Part shown: positions 11,495 to 19,447 of the stretch, piece after piece | Numbering within the stretch: position 1 is the stretch's first letter | How the letters are laid out: every line of letters begins with the position of its first letter | Source: Clostridia bacterium | GTDB taxonomy: Bacteria; Bacillota; DULZ01 | Assembly (NCBI GenBank): GCA_012840125.1 | Contig: DULZ01000049.1 | Coordinates: forward strand, 1-54,216 | DNA: 54,216 nucleotides | Direction of reading: 5' to 3' | Position numbers and translations under genes: made by a program | Notes under the pieces: model-generated | Told to the model about the DNA's origin: nothing | The model's input: only the letters and a program-made list of their open reading frames with translations | Databases searched by the model: none

Positions 11495-12031
11495 CTAACC
11501 ACTCAGCTGGGCTTTGAGATTCTTAAGCCTGGTGGCAACGCTGCCGTCAATCACCTTGTCGCCGATCTTTAATACAGCACCTGCCATCAGACCCGGATCC
11601 AGCCGGTACCTCAGCCTGACCTGTTTGCCGGTGGCCTTGGCCAGTTTTTCCGCCAGGGCTTGCCTGTCTTCTTCCGGTAGTTCAACGGCAGTGCGTATTT
11701 CCGCTTCCATCACGCCGTGATGGCGGTCCAATTCTCGCTCAAAGCTCTTGATGATGTCCTCTAAGTACTCCTCCCGGCGCTTTTCCAGGATGACCCCGAT
11801 GAAGTTCAAGGTGAGTGCCTGGAAAGCCTGGCCGAAGAGTTCCTGCATCAACTGGTATTTTTTATAACTGGCGATCCGCTTATTCTGCAAGACCTCTTTT
11901 AACTCCTCACTGCCGGCCAGGACTTGCGCCAGGTTCTTTAAATCCTGTTCCACTTGGGGGAGCAAATCCTGCTGTTTGGCCAGGGAGAATAGAGCGCCTG
12001 CATAGCGGCCGGCCACGATCTGCCTGCTCAT
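11495..12031 (-). CDS. atpH: ATP synthase delta subunit
   Basis: A 178-residue peripheral-stalk subunit (OSCP family) that ties F1 to the b subunits. It has the N-terminal helical bundle (RYAGALFSLAKQQDLLPQVEQDL) and the C-terminal GAVLKIGDKVIDGSVATRLKNL signature. Its ATG overlaps the atpF stop by four bases (ATGA), indicating translational coupling. Confidence 0.95.
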   Translation of the reverse strand: MSRQIVAGRYAGALFSLAKQQDLLPQVEQDLKNLAQVLAGSEELKEVLQNKRIASYKKYQLMQELFGQAFQALTLNFIGVILEKRREEYLEDIIKSFERELDRHHGVMEAEIRTAVELPEEDRQALAEKLAKATGKQVRLRYRLDPGLMAGAVLKIGDKVIDGSVATRLKNLKAQLSG

Positions 12032-12531
12032 TGCAGCTCCCCTGCCTCTACGATAAAGTCATGGATCAGCCGCTCATGGTCCTTCTGGGACAGTTCTTTA
12101 TTGATCACCCGGCCGGCAGCCAGCACGACCAGGGTCGCCATTTCCTCTTTGATCTCTTTCAGGGCCCGGGCTTTTTCCATTTCGATTTCCGCTTTGGCCC
12201 GCTCCAGCATCTTGCCGGCTTCTGCCTGGGCGTTCTTGATGATCTCTTCCTTCATCTCCTCGCCCACTTTAGTGGCATTGGCAATGATGGCCTGGGCCTC
12301 ACTCCTGGCGTTTTGGATTTGTTCTTCGTACTTGGCCAGGAGTTTCTGCGCTTCTTCCCTTTTCTGGGCGGCCTCGTTGATGGCGCCCTCGATCTTCTGC
12401 TCCCGCTCCAGTAGCAGCTTGGTCACCGGTTTATAAGCAATGATATATAAAACCCCAATGGTAATGAGGAGGTTGAGGACGTTAGTAACAAAAGTCCATC
12501 CGTTAAAGTTCAGGGCTTGCAGGACCTCCAT
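12028..12531 (-). CDS. atpF: ATP synthase b subunit
   Basis: A 167-residue peripheral-stalk subunit. It has one N-terminal transmembrane helix (about residues 13-32, TFVTNVLNLLITIGVLYIIAY) followed by a long charged coiled coil (EREQKIEGAINEAAQKREEA onward). It holds the catalytic head still relative to the a subunit. Start and spacing are normal: 75 bases after atpE and overlapping atpH by four bases. Confidence 0.95.
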   Translation of the reverse strand: MEVLQALNFNGWTFVTNVLNLLITIGVLYIIAYKPVTKLLLEREQKIEGAINEAAQKREEAQKLLAKYEEQIQNARSEAQAIIANATKVGEEMKEEIIKNAQAEAGKMLERAKAEIEMEKARALKEIKEEMATLVVLAAGRVINKELSQKDHERLIHDFIVEAGELQ

Positions 12532-12605
12532 AATCTTCTCACCTCCGGCCTTAAATAATACATGGGGCGAATAAGGCCATCCTTATCCGCCCTTTTAGCG
12601 GACAT

Positions 12606-12833
12606 TTATCCAATCTTGGTCCACATGAGAATTGCAATAACGAAGGCAAAGAGTGTTAACGCCTCCATAAATGCTAAGGCCAAAAGTAAAGAAGTCCGGA
12701 TTTCACCAGCGGCTTCCGGCTGGCGCGCGATACCTTCCATGGCCCGGGCGGCGGCATTACCTTGTCCCAAGGCAGAACCTAAACCTACCAAGCCAATCGC
12801 TAACGCAACACCGACGAATGCTAAAGCCGTCAT
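12606..12833 (-). CDS. atpE: ATP synthase c subunit (rotor ring)
   Basis: A 75-residue two-helix proteolipid. Helix 1 carries [24 protein letters not shown] including the polar-loop RQP. Helix 2 carries the ion-binding glutamate in [14 protein letters not shown]. The residue after this glutamate is alanine, whereas sodium-type rings have serine or threonine there. The FMEALT context resembles chloroplast and cyanobacterial proton rings, so I infer proton coupling. ATG 12833 is chosen over 12854 because a run of six Gs precedes it by eight bases. Confidence 0.95.
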   Translation of the reverse strand: MTALAFVGVALAIGLVGLGSALGQGNAAARAMEGIARQPEAAGEIRTSLLLALAFMEALTLFAFVIAILMWTKIG

Positions 12834-12894
12834 GTAGATTTCCCCCCTTTCCAAGGTAAATCAAGCTGGCAAATGATAAAAACTGCTAAGCTCC

Positions 12895-13590
12895 CTAATG
12901 CCCGTGTACCATGGTGGCAATGTAGGTGGTGGTTAATAAGGTAAAGACGAAGGCCTGGATAAATGCCATCAGCACACCTAGCAATTGCACCGGAACCGGT
13001 ACGATCAGGGGCACTAGAATCGCCAGAATGGAAGTCACCATTTTTTCGCCGAACATGTTGCCGTAGAGACGGAGGGAGAGGGAAACGGGCTTCACACACT
13101 CCTCCACCACGTTGAGCGGCATCATGGCCGGGTTAGGCGACACGAAATGATGCAGGTACTTGCCCAGCCCCCTGTTGGCGATGCCAATGAGCTGCACCAG
13201 GATGATGGTGGTCACCCCAAAAGCGGCCGTGGTGCTGAGATCCATGGTCGGAGGCTTCAGCCCCGGGATGAACCAGGCCAGGTTGAGGAAGAGGATAAAA
13301 ATAAATAATGTTCCCACCAAGGGCAGGAACCTTCTACCGTCTCGACCCATGGCGTTCTCCAAGACGCTCCAGATGAACAGGACAAACAGCTCTATGAAAT
13401 GTTGTCTGCCGCGACGGGGCACGAGGGTCAGGTTCCTGGTACAGATAAAGGCTACGATGAATAGGATCGCCATGATGACCCAAGTCGTGACCACCGTAGT
13501 GGTAATGGGGATCGGCCCGATGTGAAAGACGGTGTGGGGCGACAAGTGCTCCATAATGTGGGTCAACTCATGGATTTTCGCTTCACTCAT
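12895..13590 (-). CDS. atpB: ATP synthase a subunit
   Basis: A 231-residue membrane stator subunit carrying the ion half-channels. It has five to six hydrophobic segments. The essential arginine is in PVSLSLRLYGNMFGEKM near residue 165, and the last helices contain LLGVLMAFIQAFVFTLLTTTYI. It opens the structural part of the operon. The start is ATG 13590, with GGGGGTG about eleven bases upstream. Confidence 0.95.
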   Translation of the reverse strand: MSEAKIHELTHIMEHLSPHTVFHIGPIPITTTVVTTWVIMAILFIVAFICTRNLTLVPRRGRQHFIELFVLFIWSVLENAMGRDGRRFLPLVGTLFIFILFLNLAWFIPGLKPPTMDLSTTAAFGVTTIILVQLIGIANRGLGKYLHHFVSPNPAMMPLNVVEECVKPVSLSLRLYGNMFGEKMVTSILAILVPLIVPVPVQLLGVLMAFIQAFVFTLLTTTYIATMVHGH

Positions 13591-13707
13591 AGACCAGTTT
13601 TCACCCCCTTTGCTTCAGGATCAGGTGCCGCCGGGCGCCGGACAGCCGGGAGAATCCTGTATACGCCATTTCTGGATCAACTTCACACAAATTGCGGCAA
13701 ACTGGTA

Positions 13708-14067
13708 TTACCTGCGAAAAATTACCGGGAAAGCCGCCAAAAGGTATGTCTGCATTTCCAAAGTCAACCCGGCCACCGCGCCGAGGACGAGCTGCATATG
13801 GATCAGACCGGTGCCTATCACCAGGATGCCGTCCAGGATCATGCGGGCCAGGTATCGCTTCAATAAGGGATTGAAAGTCTTTTCCCACGGGTCCTTGGCT
13901 ACCAGCCAGTAGTTAAAGATGCTCACCGCCGTGCCGAGGAGCAGCCCCAGCACCGCCAGGCGAAGGCCGCAGAGCAGGAAAACCGGGACATAAAAGCAGG
14001 TCACCAGCAGCATCAGCTGTATCCGCTTTTTCATCTCCGCCTGCATGGTCATGGTTGGGCTAGTCAT
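13708..14067 (-). CDS. atpI: ATP synthase assembly protein AtpI
   Basis: A 119-residue membrane protein with four hydrophobic segments, matching the AtpI (ATP synthase I) family. AtpI proteins assist c-ring assembly. The start ATG 14067 overlaps the stop of the upstream atpZ gene by eight bases, indicating coupling; longer frames would run far into atpZ. The segment LGLLLGTAVSIFNYWLVAKD is typical of the family's second and third helices. A gap of about 117 bases separates it from atpB. Confidence 0.82.
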   Translation of the reverse strand: MTSPTMTMQAEMKKRIQLMLLVTCFYVPVFLLCGLRLAVLGLLLGTAVSIFNYWLVAKDPWEKTFNPLLKRYLARMILDGILVIGTGLIHMQLVLGAVAGLTLEMQTYLLAAFPVIFRR

Positions 14068-14311
14068 CCTTACGAGCATCCTTCGGTGGGTTGAACTTAT
14101 CCAGCGCCTGCAGTTCCTTGAGCATGGAGTAAAAAGCCATGGCTGCACCGCCTAACAGACCCAGCACCAGGCAAAGGGGTTCAGTACCAAGCTTCCGGTC
14201 CAGCCACCGCCCGCCGTAAAAGCCCAGAAAGAGGCTGGCGGCCATGGTGACGCCAAAGGAGACGGCGAAATTAGCATACTTGGCGTATCTCCAGTAATCC
14301 TGGCTCTTCAT
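14060..14311 (-). CDS. atpZ: AtpZ-family membrane protein
   Basis: An 83-residue protein with two transmembrane helices (about 12-33 and 45-62) linked by GFYGGRWLDRKLGTEPL, the signature of the small AtpZ/ATPase-gene-1 family. AtpZ cooperates with AtpI in c-ring assembly and has been linked to divalent cation transport in alkaliphilic Bacillus. It is the first gene of the atp operon and overlaps atpI. The ATG follows GCGAGGATAAT. The functional role here is inferred from family and position. Confidence 0.8.
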   Translation of the reverse strand: MKSQDYWRYAKYANFAVSFGVTMAASLFLGFYGGRWLDRKLGTEPLCLVLGLLGGAAMAFYSMLKELQALDKFNPPKDARKDD

Positions 14312-14362
14312 ATATTATCCTCGCCTTGCTTGATACTGTTAAAATTTGTAAACGTGAACACA

Positions 14363-14368
14363 ATTATA
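14363..14368 (-). promoter_or_regulatory. Candidate -10 element of atp operon
   Basis: A perfect TATAAT on the minus strand lies about 50 bases upstream of atpZ in the 143-base gap after wecB. No good -35 hexamer is visible at 16-18 bases, so only the -10 is listed. It is the best candidate for an operon promoter here. Confidence 0.4.
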
Positions 14369-14454
14369 CATTTGCCTGCCGCTAGATACACGATTTGTGT
14401 TATTCGCTATAGATGTCCCAATTCCTTGTTCAACCGGAGAAATTTTCACGACAT

Positions 14455-15624
14455 TCATTTCACAAACTTTGGAAATCGACCGGGCATAAAAGGCTCCGGT
14501 CTCTCCCGGGATTGGCCGGAGACAAATAAAAGGGCTTCCACAATGCGCCGGGAGGCTTGCCCGTCCCCGTAGGGGTTCACCGCTTCTGCCATCTGCCGGT
14601 ACAGTTCCCGGTCCGTCAAGAGGGCCTTGGTATGCCGGTACACCTCTTCCTCCCGGGTGCCCACCACCCGCACCGTGCCTGCCTCCACCGCCTCCGGGCG
14701 CTCGGTGATGTCCCTTAAGACCAGCACCGGTTTGCCCAGGGCCGGGGCCTCTTCCTGCAGCCCGCCGGAATCCGTGAGCACGAGATGGGAGCGGTGCATC
14801 AGGTAGACGAACTGCGCGTAGTCCAAAGGCTCGATTAAGTGGATACGGGGCTCCCCAGACAGCACTTCCCGGGCCGTGGTGCGCACTTTCGGGTTCTTGT
14901 GGACGGGAAAGACCAGCTCCACATCGGGGTGTTCCGCCACGATGCGCTTTAAGGCGCAGAAAATGTCGCGCATGGGCTCCCCCCAGTTTTCCCGCCGGTG
15001 GGCCGTCAAAAGGAGTACCTTCTTGTCGAAATCTATTTTGCGCAGCTCCGGTTCTTCGACAATTCCTTCCGTTTCCGCCACCGCGTCCAGCAGGGCGTCG
15101 ATCACCGTATTGCCTGTCACAAAGATGGACTCCGGATCGACATTTTCCCGCAAGAGGTTCTGTTTGGCCTGCTCCGTGGGCGCAAAATGCCAATCGGCGA
15201 TGGCTCCTGTCAACCGGCGGTTCAATTCTTCGGGAAACGGAGCATACTTGTTGCCGGTGCGCAGGCCCGCCTCCACATGGCCCACAGGGATTTGCTCATA
15301 AAAAGCCGCCAGGGCGGCGGCAAAGGTGGTGGTGGTATCCCCATGGACCAGCACCAGGTCGGGCTGTTCCCGGCGAAAGATTTCCCCCAGGCCCTCCAGC
15401 ACCCGCCAGGTGATCTGGGAGAGGGTCTGGCCTTCCCGCATGATATCCAAGTCGTAATCAGGAATGATGTTAAAGAGCTCCAGCACCCCGTCCAGCATTT
15501 CCCGGTGCTGGGCGGAGACGGCCACCAGGCAGCGCACATGGGGTGTCTCGCGCAGTTTCCGCACCAGGGGAGCCATTTTGATGGCTTCGGGCCGGGTGCC
15601 GAAGACGGTAATCACTTTCAACAT
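14455..15624 (-). CDS. wecB: UDP-N-acetylglucosamine 2-epimerase
   Basis: A 389-residue cytoplasmic enzyme interconverting UDP-GlcNAc and UDP-ManNAc for wall teichoic acid or other glycopolymer synthesis (MnaA in Bacillus). Hallmarks are VFGTRPEAIKMAPLV at the N terminus, VHGDTTTTFA, VGHVEAGLRT, LTAHRRENWG, and LTDSGGLQEEAPALGKPVLVLR near the C terminus. ATG 15624 follows GGAAAGGAG; a longer in-frame start at 15732 would overlap the previous gene. Position before the atp operon matches mnaA in Bacillus. Confidence 0.95.
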   Translation of the reverse strand: MLKVITVFGTRPEAIKMAPLVRKLRETPHVRCLVAVSAQHREMLDGVLELFNIIPDYDLDIMREGQTLSQITWRVLEGLGEIFRREQPDLVLVHGDTTTTFAAALAAFYEQIPVGHVEAGLRTGNKYAPFPEELNRRLTGAIADWHFAPTEQAKQNLLRENVDPESIFVTGNTVIDALLDAVAETEGIVEEPELRKIDFDKKVLLLTAHRRENWGEPMRDIFCALKRIVAEHPDVELVFPVHKNPKVRTTAREVLSGEPRIHLIEPLDYAQFVYLMHRSHLVLTDSGGLQEEAPALGKPVLVLRDITERPEAVEAGTVRVVGTREEEVYRHTKALLTDRELYRQMAEAVNPYGDGQASRRIVEALLFVSGQSRERPEPFMPGRFPKFVK

Positions 15625-15646
15625 AGATAACTCCTTTCCGGGAACC

Positions 15647-15952
15647 CTAGAGATAGCCTTTCTTAGCCAGCTTGTCGATGTGGGCTCCCAGGGCCTTGTC
15701 GATATCGATCCCGTATCGTTCTTCCAGTACAAACATCATGGAGACCGCCGTCTGGGCCACATCCAGCAGCTCCTCGGTGATCTTCCCCATGATTTCTTCT
15801 TCCTCCAGGCTGATCTTCTCCCCGTTCAAGCCCCGGAATTTACCGATGGCTTGGGCCAGCTCGCCTGCCTCTTCCATGAGCTTTAAGGCGGTGGATTCCA
15901 GGGTCGGGGAGAGCTTGCTCAGGCGAGGCAGGGTAATGATTTTGCTCTTCAT
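15647..15952 (-). CDS. MazG-like nucleotide pyrophosphohydrolase
   Basis: A 101-residue all-alpha protein resembling the MazG/NTP-PPase superfamily, which hydrolyses nucleoside triphosphates to monophosphates. The metal-binding pattern is visible as EEAGELAQA (about residues 28-36) and then EELLDVAQTAVSMMF (about 58-72). The preferred start is ATG 15952 (MKSKIITLP), shortly after comEB ends. Neighbours are comEB and wecB, so a nucleotide house-cleaning role is plausible. The substrate is unknown. Confidence 0.72.
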   Translation of the reverse strand: MKSKIITLPRLSKLSPTLESTALKLMEEAGELAQAIGKFRGLNGEKISLEEEEIMGKITEELLDVAQTAVSMMFVLEERYGIDIDKALGAHIDKLAKKGYL

Positions 15953-15965
15953 GGTTCTCCCCCAT

Positions 15966-16403
15966 CTAAAGTTTTCTGATCGGGACGCCTGCTTCCGCCA
16001 AGAGTTCCCGGGCCAGGGCATCGGGATAGTCACCCAGGGTGACGATCTCGGAGATGCCGGCATTGATCAGCATCTTGGCACAGGTCACACAGGGCTGGTG
16101 GGTCACGTACAGTACGGCTCCTTTAATGTTCACGCCGTGGAGAGCCGCCTGGACGATGGCGTTTTGCTCCGCATGGATGCCGCGGCACAGCTCGTTCCTC
16201 TCGCCGGAGGGCACCCCCAGCTTTTCCCTGAGACACCCAATCTCACTGCAGTGGGTGAGCCCGGAGGGACTGCCGTTATAACCGGTGGTGAGGATGCGCC
16301 GGTCTTTCACCAGCACCGCCCCCACGTGACGCCGCAAACAGGTGGACCGCTTGGCCACCAGCTTGGTAATCTCCATAAAGTATTCATCCCAGGAAGGCCG
16401 CAT
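15966..16403 (-). CDS. comEB: Deoxycytidylate deaminase (ComEB family)
   Basis: A 145-residue zinc-dependent deaminase converting dCMP to dUMP for thymidylate synthesis. The zinc and catalytic motifs are HAEQNAI (proton-shuttling glutamate) and PCVTCAK (two cysteine ligands). The N-terminal [19 protein letters not shown] is typical. An extra cysteine/histidine cluster ([10 protein letters not shown]) fits the allosteric dCMP deaminase group. It starts 12 bases downstream of the rpiB-ywlG fusion. Confidence 0.92.
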   Translation of the reverse strand: MRPSWDEYFMEITKLVAKRSTCLRRHVGAVLVKDRRILTTGYNGSPSGLTHCSEIGCLREKLGVPSGERNELCRGIHAEQNAIVQAALHGVNIKGAVLYVTHQPCVTCAKMLINAGISEIVTLGDYPDALARELLAEAGVPIRKL

Positions 16404-16415
16404 GGCTCCACCTCC

Positions 16416-17429
16416 TCAGCGGCTGTACCTGGCTCTTTCTCCCCCGATGAGCCTGGGCCTGGTTTTGGCCAGGGTGAGATGGGCATGCCCGATCTGCTTG
16501 ATGGGCAGGCGGACGGGCACGACCACGGGCCGTAAATGCATGCCGATGAAGGTGTCACCGATATCCATGCCCAGGTGAGCCTGAACCCCGGCCACCACCA
16601 CCGGCTGATCAAAGCGGCTCATGGCCGCTTCCGCCAGGGCCCCGCCGGCCTTGGCATGGGGCACCACCTGGACGATTTCCAGGCCGTACTGCCGGGCGCA
16701 GGCTTCTTCCACCACCAGGGCCCGGTTCAGGTGTTCGCAGCACTGGACGGCCAGGTACAGCTCCCGCCCCTGGGCGGCGGCCAGGAGTTCCTGCAGGATG
16801 GTTTCCGCAATGGCCAAGCTCCCGGCGGAACCGATGCGCTCGCCGGCCACTTCGCTGGTGCTGCAGCCTACTACCAGGATGTCCCGGGGCTGGTAGGAGG
16901 CCTGGGCCAGCAGGCCGGTGACGGCTTGGCTCGTTTCCAAAGCGATCCGGGCCGGGTCCGGTGTCTTTGGGGGCGCCTCCACGGCGCCGTATTTCTGCTC
17001 GATGGCGGTGATCTTGTCCACCCGGCGGGCGTGCCTGCCCCCTTCGAAGTCGCCGGCCAGCCAGGCCTCCACGATTTCCAGCGCCAAACCGGTCCCGATC
17101 ACCCTTTCTCCCAGGGTAAGGATATTGGCGTCGTTATGCTGCCGGGAAAACCGGGCGGAAAAAGTGTCGTGACACAAAGCGGCCCGGATGCCGGGCACTT
17201 TATTGGCGGCAATGCCGATGCCGATGCCGGTGCCGCACACGAGGATACCCCGGTCGCATTCCCCGCTTCTAACGGCTTCCGCCACCAGCAGGGCGAAATC
17301 AGGGTAATCCACCGAAGCTTCGCTCATGGTGCCGAAATCCAGGTATGCAATTCCCCGCTCTTGCAAGTAGTTGGCAATGGCTTGTTTTAACTTGAACCCG
17401 CCATGGTCACTGCCGAGGGCAATCCGCAT
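16416..17429 (-). CDS. rpiB: RpiB-YwlG (DUF436) fusion protein
   Basis: A 337-residue two-domain protein. Residues 1 to about 148 are ribose-5-phosphate isomerase B: GSDHGGFKLK at the N terminus, catalytic C65 in LVCGTGIGIGIAANK, and HNDANILTLGERVIG. After a short linker (about 148-158), the rest matches the DUF436/YwlG family of unknown function, with ILVVGCSTSEVAGERIGSAGS and QCCEHLNRALVVEE. In Bacillus these are separate adjacent genes, ywlF and ywlG. The frame is continuous through the joint with no internal start that has a ribosome binding site, so I read it as one polypeptide. It lies in the ywlC-D-E-F-G block. Confidence 0.88.
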   Translation of the reverse strand: MRIALGSDHGGFKLKQAIANYLQERGIAYLDFGTMSEASVDYPDFALLVAEAVRSGECDRGILVCGTGIGIGIAANKVPGIRAALCHDTFSARFSRQHNDANILTLGERVIGTGLALEIVEAWLAGDFEGGRHARRVDKITAIEQKYGAVEAPPKTPDPARIALETSQAVTGLLAQASYQPRDILVVGCSTSEVAGERIGSAGSLAIAETILQELLAAAQGRELYLAVQCCEHLNRALVVEEACARQYGLEIVQVVPHAKAGGALAEAAMSRFDQPVVVAGVQAHLGMDIGDTFIGMHLRPVVVPVRLPIKQIGHAHLTLAKTRPRLIGGERARYSR

Positions 17430-17531
17430 GCTGTTCCTTCCTTTCCGTTACAGGGTGCAAAATGCCGGTCGTTCTGCCGGTACCCGGCAAAAGGCCGACT
17501 AGATCTTTCGCCATTTCTAGACATAATTCCT

Positions 17532-17969
17532 TTAGTTTTCTTCCCGGAAACGGGACAGGATGCCGGTCAAGGCTTCCTGCAGGGCCTCTGCGGTGCGGCG
17601 GTAATCCGCCAGGGTGCCGCCGAAGGGGTCCGGGATATTGAAAGAGATCACCTGCTTGTCCCCGGCCTGCGGGAAGGCGGCCAGCAGCTGCTCTTTATGG
17701 GCTTCCGTCATGGTAATAATCCAGTCAGCCCAATCGATTAATTCCCCCGTCACCTGCGTTGCCGCGTGGTCCCTCAGGTCCAGTCCCATTTCCTCCATGA
17801 CCGCCACGGCCTGGTCGCTGGCGGGGCTGCCGGGAAAAGCGAAAACCCCGGCGGTCTTAATCTCCCACGGCACCCGGTGCTCCCGGGCCAGTTTTCCCGC
17901 CAAAGCCCCGGCCATGGGACTGCGGCAGGTGTTGCCGGTACAGACAAACAACACTTTGGTCATGTGCAT
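17532..17969 (-). CDS. ywlE: Protein arginine phosphatase (YwlE-like)
   Basis: A 145-residue low-molecular-weight phosphatase. The P-loop VCTGNTCRSPMA contains C10, R16 and a threonine (T14). In B. subtilis YwlE the equivalent threonine favours phospho-arginine over phospho-tyrosine. The general acid is in DPFGG near residue 115. YwlE reverses McsB arginine phosphorylation that marks proteins for ClpCP. The gene lies between mntP and rpiB, as in Bacillus. The start is ATG 17969, or possibly the ATG two codons in. Confidence 0.88.
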   Translation of the reverse strand: MHMTKVLFVCTGNTCRSPMAGALAGKLAREHRVPWEIKTAGVFAFPGSPASDQAVAVMEEMGLDLRDHAATQVTGELIDWADWIITMTEAHKEQLLAAFPQAGDKQVISFNIPDPFGGTLADYRRTAEALQEALTGILSRFREEN

Positions 17970-17984
17970 CCGTCTCCTCCCAAG

Positions 17985-18563
17985 CTAGAAGAACATGGTC
18001 ACACCGATCAGGGCTAAAAAAATACCGCCTATTAGCTGGGCTTTTTCCCCCAGCCAACAGCCGAGTCTTTCTCCAAACAACAATCCGGCCAGGGTCATAC
18101 CCCCGGCTACCAGGCCGAAGGTAACGACGGTCAGCCACAGGTTAGCTTTCAAAGCCCCTAGGCTCAGGCCCGCCGTTAGGGCATCCAGGCTGACGCTGCC
18201 CGCCAGGATGACCAGGGCCCATAAGCCCGTTAGGACCCGGCTGCGGCCGGCACCGGCGGCAGGCAGGGGAGTGGGGCAATCCTGCCCCGCTTCTCTTTTG
18301 GCCAGGGCTTCATGGAACATGTGCAGCCCCATGAGGACCAAGACGGCCCCGCCGATGTAGCCGGCTACCCGGCCCAGCACTTTGCCCAGCATGAGCCCGG
18401 CCCCCAGCCCCACCAGGGGCATAAGCACGTGAAAAAGGGCCACGACCACGGGAAAAAGATAGACTTGCCGGTTTTTCCCCTTCCCCATACCCATGCAGAC
18501 GGCGAGGGAAAAGGCATCCGTACCCAAAGCTCCGGCGACGACCAGGATCGTTAAGAAATTCAC
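17985..18563 (-). CDS. mntP: Manganese efflux pump MntP
   Basis: A 192-residue six-helix membrane protein. Two repeated motifs contain the transport aspartates: GTDAFSLAVCMGMG in helix 1 and GSVSLDALTAGLSLGAL in helix 4, the MntP hallmark. It exports Mn(II). GTG 18563 is chosen because CGGAGGTATACA directly precedes it; a longer frame to 18680 lacks this. It ends 15 bases before ywlE, matching ywlD-ywlE order in Bacillus. Confidence 0.9.
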   Translation of the reverse strand: MNFLTILVVAGALGTDAFSLAVCMGMGKGKNRQVYLFPVVVALFHVLMPLVGLGAGLMLGKVLGRVAGYIGGAVLVLMGLHMFHEALAKREAGQDCPTPLPAAGAGRSRVLTGLWALVILAGSVSLDALTAGLSLGALKANLWLTVVTFGLVAGGMTLAGLLFGERLGCWLGEKAQLIGGIFLALIGVTMFF

Positions 18564-18699
18564 TGTATACCTCCGTTTATACCTTGCACCGGCCAAGCCA
18601 ATGCATGATCCGCCCCAGGGGCAAACCGCCGGCCCGCGGCACCGGTGCCCAGAGGCGTTTCCTCTATTATTATTACCCACAACGGCTCTTTTACCTGCT

Positions 18700-19407
18700 C
18701 TATTCGAGGAGCGTCAAGAGGAGCACCAGCAGCAAACCCGCCAGTCCTCCCCGCAGGGCCAGGGAACTTCCCTCCCGCCGGCCCTGGGGCCAAAGTTCCC
18801 ACAGGGCGATGTAGAGCATGGCCCCACCGGCCAAGGCCAGCAGGTAGGCAATGAAATGAGCGGAAATGCCCACCAGCAAAAAACCCAGCCCGGCTCCCAA
18901 GGGGGTCACCAGGCTGACTAACCAGGCGGTGGAGAGGATCCGTCCGGCCCGCTGGCCCCCCAACAGCATGGGGGCGGCCATGGCCATCCCTTCCGGGATA
19001 TTGTGAAAGCCAATGGCGACAGCAATTACCCATCCCAAGGTGGGTGCCGCCGCATAACCGGCCGCAATGGCAATGCCCTCCGGCAGGTCATGGAGGGCGA
19101 TCCCTGCCGCCACCAAATAACCTACCCGAGCCAGCCGGTCGCCCTTTTCCCCCGCCTCCAACCGGCGGCCGATCAACCATACCAGCCCCAGGCCCGATAC
19201 CAACCCGGTCGCCAGGTGCCAGGGTCCCCCCAGCCGCCAGGCGGAAGGGAGCAGGTCCAAACCCGCCACCCCCAGCATGGCTCCGGCCGCCAGGCCCAAC
19301 ATCCAAGCTAAAACTCTTTTGGCTGCCCCGCCCCAGAGGAGGGTAATGAGGGCACCCCCCACCGTGGCCAGACCGGCCAACAGGCTTACCGCCATCACCG
19401 TTGCCAT
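18700..19407 (-). CDS. ZIP-family metal transporter
   Basis: A 235-residue membrane protein with about eight hydrophobic helices. The paired metal-binding motifs of the ZIP family are intact: ALHDLPEGIAIA (helix 4) and GFHNIPEGMAMA (helix 5). ZIP proteins import Zn(II) and other divalent ions. It sits directly upstream of the Mn exporter mntP and downstream of sua5, an insertion relative to the Bacillus order. The substrate cannot be decided from sequence. Confidence 0.9.
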   Translation of the reverse strand: MATVMAVSLLAGLATVGGALITLLWGGAAKRVLAWMLGLAAGAMLGVAGLDLLPSAWRLGGPWHLATGLVSGLGLVWLIGRRLEAGEKGDRLARVGYLVAAGIALHDLPEGIAIAAGYAAAPTLGWVIAVAIGFHNIPEGMAMAAPMLLGGQRAGRILSTAWLVSLVTPLGAGLGFLLVGISAHFIAYLLALAGGAMLYIALWELWPQGRREGSSLALRGGLAGLLLVLLLTLLE

Positions 19408-19447
19408 AGGCCCATCACCACTACATCCTATTCGCCCCGGGCAACCC

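Noticed and set aside
16536-17390. 284-codon plus-strand frame opposite rpiB-ywlG
   Set aside because: Antisense shadow rich in Gly, His and Gln with no motif; the minus-strand frame is clearly the gene.
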